Origin: Clostridium sp.
GTDB taxonomy: Bacteria > Bacillota > Clostridia > Clostridiales > Clostridiaceae
Reading direction: 5' to 3'
Assembly: GCF_029258205.1 (NCBI RefSeq)
Contig: NZ_JARHZJ010000035.1
Coordinates: forward strand, 1 to 43,312
DNA length: 43,312 nt
Each line of letters opens with the position of its first letter. Position 1 is the first letter of the stretch. A model generated the notes under the pieces. That model was not told where the DNA came from. It saw nothing but the letters and a program-made list of their open reading frames with translations, and did not search any database. A program made the position numbers and the translations under genes. This document shows positions 16,322 to 25,323 of this stretch, in pieces.

Positions 16322-17854
16322 TTAATTTCTTAGTCGTCCCTTTATTTCCTCTACGCTAAAAATTTTAAGTACAAACAATGATATCATATATATAATAATA
16401 CCCACAAATATAGCTATTAAGCAAGATATACTGTTACTTCCACTATATTTTAAAGCTTGTGTATATAAATATAAAACTGTGCCAATCATTAAAATTGATG
16501 CGAAGATAGGCTTTATTAATACATCTTTTATATTAGGAGAGTATTTAAACCTCTTAGCCATATATAGTAAATTTAATATTAATACTACAAAATAAGATAT
16601 TATTGTTGCTATTACAGCACCATAAATATTTAAAAATCTTATAGGTATTAAATTCATAGTTAATAATACTTTTAAGATACACCCTATAAAAAGATGAAAA
16701 ACAGGTCTGTAATAATACCCCATTCCTTGCAATATTGATGTTGTTATCTGTGTTCCAACTAAAAATGGAACACTAATTGATAAATATTTTAATATCATAA
16801 ATCCATCAGCTTTTCCTGGAAATAAAAGATTCATTATAGGTTCTGCCATAAAGAATAAACCTAAAAAACATGGAATAGAAACTATCATGCATAATTTCAT
16901 TGTAGTATTTATCTTTTCTTTAACTTGTACTTTATTTTTAAGAATATATAATTCAGAAATTATAGGTATTATTGAAGCTGCTAACGCAGTAGCTAAGGTC
17001 ATTGGAATATTTGTAAACACAGTAGCTTTTCCTGTCAATTGAGCATATAAAACGGTAGCTTCTTGTCCTGTAAATCCAGCTTGTAAAAGTTTTTGAGGAA
17101 CTAAAACAGAATCTATAACTCCCATAATACTGCCTACAGCTGCACCTATAGATATAGGAAGGGCTATATTTATTATTTCCATAAATATCTCATGACTACC
17201 TTTTATCTTGCCTAGATTAAAGCTTTTTTTTATATTTTTGTATTTAGGAATTAAATATACGGCTGCTACAAAAGCTCCAGCTACAGCTCCAAAAGATGCT
17301 CCCCCTGCAGAGTATTCAATCCCTTTATCTATCAATATATAAGCTAATCCAACACCAACTATAACTCTACCTATTTGCTCTAGTATTTGAGATATTGCAG
17401 TTGGAGTCATATTTTGAAATCCTTGAAAAAATCCTCTAATAGGAGTTATTATTCCTATTAATGTAGGAGCTAAACAAATTCCTAGTATAGAGTAATAAGC
17501 TTTATCATCCCATTTTAAAAATGGTAAAAGAAACTTACCACCTACAGCTAAAAATATGCTTGTCCCTATTCCTAGTAAAACCATTACCTTTAAAGCTTCT
17601 TTTATTACTTGAAAACTTTCCTCATATTTCCCTAAAGCATTTTTTTCAGATACTAATTTAGATACTGCTATAGGTATTCCAGCTGCAATTGCAACAAAAA
17701 GCATATATAAAGGATAAGTCATTTGATAATATCCTAATCCTTCATCTCCTATTAACATTATTAATGGCCATCTAAAAAACAAACCAAGAAACTTGGCTAA
17801 AACACCAGCACAAGCAAGTACAAGACTACCTTTTATAAGAGATTGTTTCTTCAT
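16322..17854 (-). CDS. spoVB: Stage V sporulation protein B, MOP-family flippase
   Basis: A polytopic membrane protein of 510 residues with about 14 hydrophobic helices, from the MATE/PST/MVF (MOP) flippase superfamily that includes MurJ. In B. subtilis SpoVB is needed for cortex peptidoglycan, probably by moving lipid-linked precursors. Visible hallmarks are LACAGVLAKFLGLFFRWPL at the start, GDEGLGYYQMTYPLY, and SKLVSEKNA after the second helix. The ATG at 17854 has GGAGG 6-7 bases upstream. It is probably co-transcribed with mazG downstream. A clear promoter is not visible in the AT-rich gap towards spoVT. Confidence 0.94.
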   Translation of the reverse strand: MKKQSLIKGSLVLACAGVLAKFLGLFFRWPLIMLIGDEGLGYYQMTYPLYMLFVAIAAGIPIAVSKLVSEKNALGKYEESFQVIKEALKVMVLLGIGTSIFLAVGGKFLLPFLKWDDKAYYSILGICLAPTLIGIITPIRGFFQGFQNMTPTAISQILEQIGRVIVGVGLAYILIDKGIEYSAGGASFGAVAGAFVAAVYLIPKYKNIKKSFNLGKIKGSHEIFMEIINIALPISIGAAVGSIMGVIDSVLVPQKLLQAGFTGQEATVLYAQLTGKATVFTNIPMTLATALAASIIPIISELYILKNKVQVKEKINTTMKLCMIVSIPCFLGLFFMAEPIMNLLFPGKADGFMILKYLSISVPFLVGTQITTSILQGMGYYYRPVFHLFIGCILKVLLTMNLIPIRFLNIYGAVIATIISYFVVLILNLLYMAKRFKYSPNIKDVLIKPIFASILMIGTVLYLYTQALKYSGSNSISCLIAIFVGIIIYMISLFVLKIFSVEEIKGRLRN

Positions 17855-17936
17855 AAAATACCTCCAAATTTAAATTAAACAAACTATATTAAAATTCTAT
17901 ATTTAATACTTATTAAAATTACATTGATTTAATATT

Positions 17937-17975
17937 ACTTAATTTAAGTAATAATTTACTTTCTTTAAATTAAGT
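17937..17975. repeat. Inverted repeat between spoVT and spoVB
   Basis: ACTTAATTTAA (17937-17947) with a perfect complement at 17965-17975, plus an inner GTAA/TTAC. It has 11 A-T-rich pairs and no clean T tail on the minus strand. It could end spoVT transcription weakly or be a regulatory site for spoVB. Confidence 0.45.
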
Positions 17976-18049
17976 CTCATTTTATATTATTTTAAATTCA
18001 GAGGTATTATTACTATTTAAAATACAAATATTTAATTATGGTAGCTTTA

Positions 18050-18598
18050 TTATTGCTCCATTTGTTTACCTAAGAATGCAGCTGCTGTTTCTGCTAATTT
18101 TTGTTCAACCTCACCTAAAACTTTGCCCTCTTTAGAAAGTATAACTACGGATCCTATAGCATCACCTCCAGCTAATATAGGTGCTATAACCTGACAACTA
18201 TATTTACTTTCATCATCATCACTATAAATTGGTATTAAACCCTTATTATCAGTACCTAATACTACTGATTTTCTCTTATCCATTATATTCTCTAACTCAT
18301 CACTTATTTTTCTTTCTAAAAACTCTTTTTTAGAAGTTCCACTTACAGATATAAATTCATCATTATCTGATATAAGAATTATATGACCTGTAGATTGGTG
18401 TAAAGCTTCAGCATATTCCTTTGAAAAGTCTGTTAGTTCTCCTATTGGTGAGTATTTTTTTAATATTACTCCACCATCTCTATCAGTAAAAATTTCTAAA
18501 GGATCTCCTTCTCTTATTCTTAAAGTTCTTCTTATTTCTTTAGGTATTACAACTCTACCTAAGTCATCAATACGTCTTACTATTCCAGTAGCTTTCAT
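18050..18598 (-). CDS. spoVT: Stage V sporulation protein T (AbrB-like regulator)
   Basis: A transcription regulator that tunes sigma-G genes in the forespore. The 182 residues carry an N-terminal SpoVT/AbrB swapped-hairpin DNA-binding domain (1-50: ATGIVRRIDDLGRVVIPKEI, then RTLRIREGDPLEIFTD) and a C-terminal GAF-like domain (about 55-180) that includes IPIYSDDDESKYSCQVIAPI. Length and layout match the family. The ATG at 18598 follows GGGAGG. A sigma-G-like promoter (18651-18680) fits the known forespore expression of B. subtilis spoVT. Confidence 0.97.
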   Translation of the reverse strand: MKATGIVRRIDDLGRVVIPKEIRRTLRIREGDPLEIFTDRDGGVILKKYSPIGELTDFSKEYAEALHQSTGHIILISDNDEFISVSGTSKKEFLERKISDELENIMDKRKSVVLGTDNKGLIPIYSDDDESKYSCQVIAPILAGGDAIGSVVILSKEGKVLGEVEQKLAETAAAFLGKQMEQ

Positions 18599-18650
18599 TT
18601 ATATTTACCTCCCTTTATAAATTCTAATCACTAATCTTTGTCTACACTAA

Positions 18651-18680
18651 TAGTATTTAATTTATTTGAAATTTTATGCA
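18651..18680 (-). promoter_or_regulatory. Sigma-G-like promoter of spoVT
   Basis: Minus strand: TGCATA (18675-18680), 17 bases, AATACTA (18651-18657). The -35 fits the relaxed GHATR core and the -10 is 6 of 7 to CATACTA. The start would be about 45 bases before the ATG. Inferred from the sequence and from sigma-G control in B. subtilis. Confidence 0.55.
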
Positions 18681-18755
18681 TATTCATTATATTTATGTAA
18701 TCTTTAAATTTAATAGCCAATTTAAGAAAATATCTATCAAAATTTCTAAAAAAAA

Positions 18756-18785
18756 AAGACTTATGGAATAACTTCCATAAGTCTT
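18756..18785 (-). terminator. Rho-independent terminator of prsA
   Basis: AAGACTTATGGAA (18756-18768), loop TAAC, perfect 13-base complement (18773-18785), then about ten T residues on the minus strand. It starts 8 bases past the prsA stop. Confidence 0.92.
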
Positions 18786-18793
18786 AATAATAA

Positions 18794-19822
18794 CTATTTG
18801 CTTAGTTTTAATCCTTCTTTTAATTTATCATCATAAACTTTAACATTTAAATCTTTTTTCCATTGATCCATATCAGTTTTTAATGTTTGTGAAACTTTTT
18901 GTTGTTTTAAAATTTGTATTATTTGTGATTTAACCTCATCAAATGGTAACTGTGCTCCTTTTTCATAAGTAGGTCCAGCTTGAATTATATGGTATCCAAA
19001 TTGAGTTTTTATAGGCTTAGATATTTCTCCTTCTTTTAATTGTTTTAATCCATCTGCAAATTCTTTAGCAACTTGTGCATTTTCATCTGGTACTACTAAA
19101 CTTTCTGCAATAGGCATCTTATTCTCTAATTTATTATTTTCATATTTTGAATATAAATCATTAAATGTTGTTTGTCCTGATTGAATTTCATCATAAGCTT
19201 TTTGAGCCTCATCTTCATTTTCAAATAATAAGTGTCTTGCTAAGACACCCTTAGCTTGAACTTCAAATTGTTTTTTATTCTCATCATAGTACTTTTGAGC
19301 TTCTTCGTCAGTTATTTTTGTATTCTTAGTAACATTCTCTACAACTGATTCAGCTATAAACTGATTTTTTAAATAATCTTTAAATGTATCTTCAGTATAA
19401 CCCATACTTTCTACTGCTTTTTTATATCCTTCTTCACCATATTGCTCTTTATATTTTTTAACTTGTTCATCAACTTTTTTATTTAAGTCATCTTCACTTG
19501 GAACTATATTCTCTTTCTTTGCTTCAGCTACTAAAACTTTTTCTTCTACCATACTATTAAGTATACCCTGTCTTTGTTGTAATATTTGTTGTGCAGCTTG
19601 AGGATCGTCCATATACTTATCACCATATTGGCTCTTCATTTGTTCAAAGACTCCTTTTAAATGTGAATCAACCTCTCCTAAAGTTATTTTCTCCCCATTA
19701 ACCGTAGCTACAGTAGTCTTATCAATAGCGGCTTGAGTTTTTTCTACCATATTACATCCAACAGCACTAAACATTAAAACTCCCACTAGTGCAGATGCTA
19801 CTATTTTTTTTACACTTACCAT
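18794..19822 (-). CDS. prsA: Foldase lipoprotein PrsA (parvulin-type PPIase)
   Basis: An extracytoplasmic peptidyl-prolyl isomerase that helps secreted proteins fold, anchored to the outer face of the membrane. The 342 residues begin with a lipoprotein signal peptide whose lipobox ends in Cys23 (SAVGC). A SurA-like N-terminal chaperone helix bundle follows (about 35-180). The parvulin rotamase domain (about 195-295) contains ARHLLFENEDEAQKAYDEI and GYHIIQAGPTYEKG. The ATG at 19822 has GAGG 7 bases upstream. It has its own promoter and terminator. Confidence 0.95.
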   Translation of the reverse strand: MVSVKKIVASALVGVLMFSAVGCNMVEKTQAAIDKTTVATVNGEKITLGEVDSHLKGVFEQMKSQYGDKYMDDPQAAQQILQQRQGILNSMVEEKVLVAEAKKENIVPSEDDLNKKVDEQVKKYKEQYGEEGYKKAVESMGYTEDTFKDYLKNQFIAESVVENVTKNTKITDEEAQKYYDENKKQFEVQAKGVLARHLLFENEDEAQKAYDEIQSGQTTFNDLYSKYENNKLENKMPIAESLVVPDENAQVAKEFADGLKQLKEGEISKPIKTQFGYHIIQAGPTYEKGAQLPFDEVKSQIIQILKQQKVSQTLKTDMDQWKKDLNVKVYDDKLKEGLKLSK

Positions 19823-19882
19823 TTTAATACCTCGCCTTTCTCAGATTAAAATTTACATAATATTCTATTTAAATTCTATTTT

Positions 19883-19911
19883 AGTATATCAATGTTACAA
19901 TAATATTTCAA
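19883..19911 (-). promoter_or_regulatory. Promoter of prsA
   Basis: Minus strand: TTGAAA (19906-19911), 17 bases, TATACT (19883-19888) with TGA directly before it (extended -10). It starts 2 bases past the mfd stop. Confidence 0.7.
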
Positions 19912-19912
19912 T

Positions 19913-22900
19913 TTACAAATTATTTAAAGCTATTAACTTATCTAACATTTCTTTAAAAGTAGATAAAACATCTTCTTTTTTCTTATCCTTAACTCTATAT
20001 AAAATTGTTGGTTTATCTCCAAATTCAATTAATATATCGTCTTTATATCCTTCTAAAAGCATTTTAAATATTCTCTTATCTGTTCTTTCTCTACTTTCAA
20101 ATATAAATATTATATCTTCATTCTTTTCTTTTATCTCTTCAATATTTAAAAGCTTAGCTTTACTTTTTATATAAGCTATATCCATAAGATTATAAACTGT
20201 ATTTGGTATATTAGAAAATCTATCTTCTAGTTCTTCTTTAACATATTCATAATCCTCTTCACTTTCTATAGCAGCAATTTTCTTATATACTTCAATCTTT
20301 TGAATTTCATCTTTTATATAACTTGAAGGAATAAATGCATCCACTTTTAAATCTACAGTTGTCTCTACTGGCTCTCTTTCTATTTCACCCTTAACAATTC
20401 TTATAGTATCTTCTAACATTCTACAGTATAAATCATATCCTATGGCTGCCATATGCCCATGTTGGGCTGAACCCATCATATTTCCAGCTCCTCTTATTTC
20501 AAGGTCTCTCATAGCTATTTTAAAACCTGATCCAAGTTCTGTAAAATCTTTTAAGGCTTTAAGTCTCTTTTCTGCAACCTCAGTTAATACCTTATCTCTT
20601 TGATATAGAAAATATGCATAAGCAACCTTATTACTTCTACCAACTCTACCTCTTAATTGATAAAGCTGAGAAAGTCCCATTTTATCTGCATCATTTACTA
20701 TTATTGTGTTTACATTTGAAATATCAATTCCTGTTTCTATTATAGAAGTACATACTAAAACATCGTACTTCCTTTCCATAAAGTCTATCATTTCATTTTC
20801 TAACTGTCTCTCTGTCATTTGTCCATGAATAACAGTAGCTTTACATTCTGGAACAAGCTCTTGTATATAGCTAGCCACTTCTTGAATACTTTCAACTCTA
20901 TTATGAACAAAATAAACTTGACCATCTCTATTAATCTCTCTTAAAATGGCATCTCTAATAAGTTGATCATTTTGTTCTACAACATAGGTTTGAATAGGAT
21001 ACCTATTCTCTGGTGGAGTCTCTATTACAGAAATATCTCTCACTCCTGTAAGTGACATATGAAGAGTTCTAGGTATTGGAGTTGCACTTAAAGTAAGAAC
21101 ATCAACATTCTTCTTAAAACTCTTAATCTTTTCTTTTTGTGTTACCCCAAATCTTTGCTCTTCATCCACAATAAGAAGTCCTAAATCCTTAAACTGAATA
21201 TCTTTAGAAACAAGTCTATGTGTACCTATTAATATATCAACATTTCCTTCTTTTAAAGCCTTTAGGGTTTCTGTTTGTTGCTTCTTAGTCCTAAATCTAC
21301 TTATCATATCAATAGTTATAGGAAATCCAGCAAATCTTTTTTTCATATTCTTATAATGCTGCTCTGCTAGTATTGTTGTAGGCACTAAAAATGCTACTTG
21401 TTTTCCATCCATTACAGCTTTAAACGCTGCTCTAATAGCAACCTCAGTTTTTCCATATCCAACATCACCACAAAGCAATCTATCCATAACTTTATTTGCT
21501 TCCATATCGCCTTTTATATCTTCAATAGCTGATAATTGATCTTGGGTCTCTTCATATGGAAATTCATCTTCAAATTGCTTTTGCCACTGAGTATCCTTTG
21601 AGAATTTATAGCCCTTTACAGTTGATCTCTCCGCATATAATTTTACCAAGTCACCAGCTATATCATTTATAGATTTTCTTACCTTAGCTTTAGCTTTTAT
21701 CCACTCATTTCCTCCTAATTTACTTATCTTAGGAGAAGCACTATCTGCTCCAATATATTTTTGCACTAAATCTAACTGTTCAACTGGTACATATAGCTTA
21801 TCACCTTTTAAATATTCAATATCTAAATAATCTCTTTTATGTCCTTGAACTTCTATTTGTTTTATACCTTTATATACACCTATACCACTATTTACATGAA
21901 CTACATAATCTCCAGGCTTTAACTCAGCAAAACTCTTAATTTTAGATACACCTTTTGATTTTTTTCTCTTAGTTCTTTTAGCTCTTTTACTCTCACCAAA
22001 AACACTCTTATCTGATATTAAACAAAGTTTCATATCAGGATAATCAAATCCTTTATTCTGCTCTCCAAATGTTATTACAACTTCTCCATCATTTATTTCA
22101 TAAACATTATCTTTATATACACTCTCTATCTCTAATTCTCTTAAGGTACTTACTAATCTTTCTCCCCTTGGTCTTGTTCCTGAAAGTATTAAAGTTCTAA
22201 ATCCGTTTTTCTTATTCTCTTTTATATCATCTATAAGCATATCAAGTTGACCTTGATATCCACTCTTAGTACTTTGTTTTACCTCAACTCTATTTAAACA
22301 TTCTATAAACCCACCATCTCCAAAAGGAGATAAATTTATTATTTTATGCTTCTTAAATGATTCTTCTACCACTTCTGAACTTAGGCTTAAATTAATTTGA
22401 GAAGGCAATATACTTCCTCTTTCCAAGAAAGCTTCATAGTTTTCAGTAAACTCAAACACAGTACTTTCTAGTTTTCCTTTACATCTCTTAGCATCATCAA
22501 TTATAAATGTATAATTATTTAAATAATCAAATAATGTTGCTGGCTTATCAAAGAAAAATGGTAAATAACTATCTATATTTTCAAAACTCCAATTTTCTTG
22601 TAATGCTTCTATGTTACTTTCTATTAATTTTCTAAGTTTCTCTTTGATATCCTTATCAGAAACTTTATTTTCAAACTCATAAAGTTCTTTTCTCATCTTC
22701 TCTATAGCATTCTCTATAGTTTCTTTACTTAATATAACTTCCTTAGCCGGAAATATTTCTGCCCTATTTACTTTTTCTATACTTCTTTGTGACTCTACAT
22801 TAAAAGTTCTAATAGAATCAACTTCATCTCCAAATAATTCTATTCTAAAAGGATTAGCTGAATTAGGAGGAAATACATCTAATATTCCTCCTCTTAATGA

Positions 22901-23422
22901 AAATTCACCTTTTCCTTCAACCGTTTCTAATCTTTCGTAACCTGATTCAATAAGCTTATTAGAAATCTCTTTAAAATCGACTTCATCTCCAACTTTAATT
23001 TTTAATATATGACTTTTATAAAGTTCCTTAGGTGTATAAGTTGCTGCAAAAGCATCTATAGAAGTAACTATAATTTTTTTAGTACTTCTTAGCATTTCCT
23101 TTATAACCTTTAATCTTGCCCATCTTAAATCTCCAGAAATAGCATCTATATTGTAAAATACAATCTCTCTTGAAGGTAAATAATACACATTAGACAAGTA
23201 AAAAGATAAATCCTCATATATATTTCTAGCTTCAATATCATTATGTGTAACAACAACTATAGGCTTATCTGATTCCTCATATATACCATTTATAAAATAT
23301 GATTTTCCTGAATCAGATAAACCATTTACCATTATTGGATAATTACCATTTTCTATAAAGGATTTAACCTTTTGAAAAGCATCACTATTTAATAAGGGAG
23401 CCATTAACCCCTGTAACCTCAA
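19913..23422 (-). CDS. mfd: Transcription-repair coupling factor Mfd
   Basis: A DNA translocase that removes RNA polymerase stalled at lesions and recruits UvrA. About 1169 residues. An N-terminal UvrB-like region (about 20-350) with a degenerate helicase fold is followed by the RNA-polymerase-interacting CarD-like domain (KPGDYVVHVNSGIGVYKGI, about 505-525). The RecG-like motor carries Walker A GDVGYGKTE, the DEEQRFG box, SATPIPRTL and QLRGRVGRS. The TRCF C-terminal domain follows. The start is uncertain: TTG at 23422 has GGTGG 7 bases upstream. An ATG at 23437 lacks a site, and an ATG at 23404 has one very close. It follows pth, as in B. subtilis, but without fin between them. Confidence 0.95.
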   Translation of the reverse strand: MRLQGLMAPLLNSDAFQKVKSFIENGNYPIMVNGLSDSGKSYFINGIYEESDKPIVVVTHNDIEARNIYEDLSFYLSNVYYLPSREIVFYNIDAISGDLRWARLKVIKEMLRSTKKIIVTSIDAFAATYTPKELYKSHILKIKVGDEVDFKEISNKLIESGYERLETVEGKGEFSLRGGILDVFPPNSANPFRIELFGDEVDSIRTFNVESQRSIEKVNRAEIFPAKEVILSKETIENAIEKMRKELYEFENKVSDKDIKEKLRKLIESNIEALQENWSFENIDSYLPFFFDKPATLFDYLNNYTFIIDDAKRCKGKLESTVFEFTENYEAFLERGSILPSQINLSLSSEVVEESFKKHKIINLSPFGDGGFIECLNRVEVKQSTKSGYQGQLDMLIDDIKENKKNGFRTLILSGTRPRGERLVSTLRELEIESVYKDNVYEINDGEVVITFGEQNKGFDYPDMKLCLISDKSVFGESKRAKRTKRKKSKGVSKIKSFAELKPGDYVVHVNSGIGVYKGIKQIEVQGHKRDYLDIEYLKGDKLYVPVEQLDLVQKYIGADSASPKISKLGGNEWIKAKAKVRKSINDIAGDLVKLYAERSTVKGYKFSKDTQWQKQFEDEFPYEETQDQLSAIEDIKGDMEANKVMDRLLCGDVGYGKTEVAIRAAFKAVMDGKQVAFLVPTTILAEQHYKNMKKRFAGFPITIDMISRFRTKKQQTETLKALKEGNVDILIGTHRLVSKDIQFKDLGLLIVDEEQRFGVTQKEKIKSFKKNVDVLTLSATPIPRTLHMSLTGVRDISVIETPPENRYPIQTYVVEQNDQLIRDAILREINRDGQVYFVHNRVESIQEVASYIQELVPECKATVIHGQMTERQLENEMIDFMERKYDVLVCTSIIETGIDISNVNTIIVNDADKMGLSQLYQLRGRVGRSNKVAYAYFLYQRDKVLTEVAEKRLKALKDFTELGSGFKIAMRDLEIRGAGNMMGSAQHGHMAAIGYDLYCRMLEDTIRIVKGEIEREPVETTVDLKVDAFIPSSYIKDEIQKIEVYKKIAAIESEEDYEYVKEELEDRFSNIPNTVYNLMDIAYIKSKAKLLNIEEIKEKNEDIIFIFESRERTDKRIFKMLLEGYKDDILIEFGDKPTILYRVKDKKKEDVLSTFKEMLDKLIALNNL

Positions 23423-23452
23423 TCTAAACACCACCATTCTAATATAAATAAC

Positions 23453-24019
23453 TTATTCTATATTAACTCCATTAAATTTATTCATTGATTCCTTAGCATC
23501 ATTTTTTAAAATTTCAACTATTGCATCACTTGCTACTGGAATAACTTTTTCTATAAGCTCTCTATCTTCCTTTGAAAATTTTCCTAAAACGTGATTTACT
23601 AAGTTATCTTTAGGTTGTCCTACACCAACTTTAACCCTTGGGAATTTATCTCCACCAAGATTTTGTATTATACTCTTGATTCCATTATGCCCCCCAGCAC
23701 TACCTTTTTCTCTTATTCTTAATCTTCCTATATTTAAGCTTATATCATCATAAACTACTATTATTTCATCATCTTCTAGCTTATAAAAGTTAGCAAGTTC
23801 TCTTATGCTTTCTCCACTTAAGTTCATATATGTTAAAGGTTTTAATAAAATAACCTTTTTATTATCTATAAATCCTTCACCACAAATACCTTTAAATTTT
23901 TCCCTATTTATATCAATATTATACTTGTTTGCCATATAATCAATTACATCAAACCCAATATTATGTCTAGTTTGCTCATATTGTTTTCCAGGATTTCCTA
24001 ATCCAACTATTAAAATCAT
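23453..24019 (-). CDS. pth: Peptidyl-tRNA hydrolase
   Basis: Cleaves the ester bond of peptidyl-tRNA that has dropped off ribosomes (called spoVC in B. subtilis). From the ATG at 24019 it has 188 residues: [20 protein letters not shown] with catalytic His19, then [14 protein letters not shown], the catalytic-site Asp in VVYDDI, and [17 protein letters not shown] lies 5 bases upstream; an ATG four codons earlier overlaps that site. It has a moderate promoter (24072-24100), and mfd follows after about 30 bases. Confidence 0.97.
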   Translation of the reverse strand: MILIVGLGNPGKQYEQTRHNIGFDVIDYMANKYNIDINREKFKGICGEGFIDNKKVILLKPLTYMNLSGESIRELANFYKLEDDEIIVVYDDISLNIGRLRIREKGSAGGHNGIKSIIQNLGGDKFPRVKVGVGQPKDNLVNHVLGKFSKEDRELIEKVIPVASDAIVEILKNDAKESMNKFNGVNIE

Positions 24020-24071
24020 ATTAACCTCCATTTTGATTAAATTTTTATTTTTTTAATTAAACCATTCTTTA

Positions 24072-24100
24072 ATTATACTTTTACTATTAATATAAAACAA
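24072..24100 (-). promoter_or_regulatory. Promoter of pth-mfd
   Basis: Minus strand: TTGTTT (24095-24100), 17 bases, TATAAT (24072-24077). Located directly after the terminator of the two-component/HtrA operon. Confidence 0.6.
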
Positions 24101-24105
24101 CAAAA

Positions 24106-24133
24106 AACCCCTCACTAAATTATGTGAAGGGTT
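24106..24133 (-). terminator. Terminator of the two-component/HtrA operon
   Basis: Minus-strand arms AACCCTTCAC and GTGAGGGGTT form a 10-bp stem with one G-U pair and an 8-base loop, followed by six T residues. It starts 12 bases past the stop. Confidence 0.85.
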
Positions 24134-24145
24134 ATATTCTTTTAA

Positions 24146-25303
24146 TCACTTTAAAGTTACAGAAATATCTTTTATGGTATCTCCTCTTATAACTTTAAGT
24201 TTAATTATGTTACCTACAGAATATTTTTTCAATAAGTAAGCTAAGCCTTCTATATTCTTAACCTTCTCATCATCAACTTCAACTATTATATCTGTTGGCT
24301 TTATTCCTGCATTAAATGCATTTCCATCTTTATCAACATCTTCTACATAAACTCCATAAACATCGCTCTTTTCATCTGCAACAGTAGATCCTGTAATCCC
24401 TAAGGTTACACTTGCATTAACTTCACCTTTTCTTATTATAGAATCTGCTATTATTAAAGCATCATTTATTTCTAGTGCATAATATACTCCTGGCTTAGAA
24501 AATTTATTAGTAAAATACAAACTATTTATACCAATAACTATTCCATTATAGTCACATAATATACCACTATTATTCTCTGAATTTATTAAAGAATTAGTTT
24601 CTATAAGATCAAAAACCTTAGAATCAGAATTACCCTCTTCTACTATACTTGTTTTCTTTATAGGCGCACACACTATTCCATTAGATACAAAACCTACCGG
24701 TTCTTCACTTGTTGTATTTCCTAATGTTGCAACTTTTTCGCCTGTTTCTATAACCTCTAATTCTGATGTTGAAACACTTTTTAATCCATCAGCCTCTATT
24801 TTTAATACTGCAATGTCAGTATCCTTATCAAACCCAATAATTTTAGCCTCAAAAGGACTTATATCATTACTTGATATTTTTACATAAATTTTTGAAAAAT
24901 CTTTTATTGCAATATAACTAGTTATTATGTATCCATCTGTCCTTATAATAGATCCAGACACATTTTTACCATTTTCTTTTCCTATAGCTAAATTATTCTC
25001 ATCATCACTAATTGTAACTAAACTAGATGCTGATTTATTTGCTAAATTAGTTATATCATATCTTCCATCTTTTATTTCATTTAAAAGATTCGATTTTTGT
25101 TCTTTCATAGTTAAACCTTTTATATAGTATCTAAAGGCAATAAAACTTACCAAAGCAATTAAAACAATAAAACTAATTAACCTTAATAATCTTTTTATCC
25201 AAAACCTTTTTTTATCCTTCTTTATAACTATATTGTCATAGTTTTTTTTATTTACTCCATGGAGATTCTTCCCCTTTTTAGAGTTCTTAAAAAAATTCCC
25301 CAT
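24146..25303 (-). CDS. Membrane-anchored HtrA-like protein with degenerate catalytic triad and PDZ domain
   Basis: 385 residues: a basic cytoplasmic tail (1-38), one membrane helix (about 39-58), an S1C trypsin-like domain (about 85-290) and a C-terminal PDZ domain (about 297-385, with AGIKPTDIIVEVDDEKV). It aligns with HtrA/DegP, but the catalytic residues are damaged. The usual TNNHV is TSYIA, placing Ile131 at the His position. The Asp is kept (Asp163 in DTDIAVLKI). The GNSGGPL box is NNSGIL, so Ser246 remains while the oxyanion glycine is Asn. It is therefore probably not a working serine protease; a binding or sensing role is my inference. The ATG has AGGAGG 5 bases upstream and follows the kinase stop by 20 bases, making it third in that operon. 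Confidence 0.85.
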   Translation of the reverse strand: MGNFFKNSKKGKNLHGVNKKNYDNIVIKKDKKRFWIKRLLRLISFIVLIALVSFIAFRYYIKGLTMKEQKSNLLNEIKDGRYDITNLANKSASSLVTISDDENNLAIGKENGKNVSGSIIRTDGYIITSYIAIKDFSKIYVKISSNDISPFEAKIIGFDKDTDIAVLKIEADGLKSVSTSELEVIETGEKVATLGNTTSEEPVGFVSNGIVCAPIKKTSIVEEGNSDSKVFDLIETNSLINSENNSGILCDYNGIVIGINSLYFTNKFSKPGVYYALEINDALIIADSIIRKGEVNASVTLGITGSTVADEKSDVYGVYVEDVDKDGNAFNAGIKPTDIIVEVDDEKVKNIEGLAYLLKKYSVGNIIKLKVIRGDTIKDISVTLK

Positions 25304-25323
25304 AAAGACCTCCTATGCAATAC

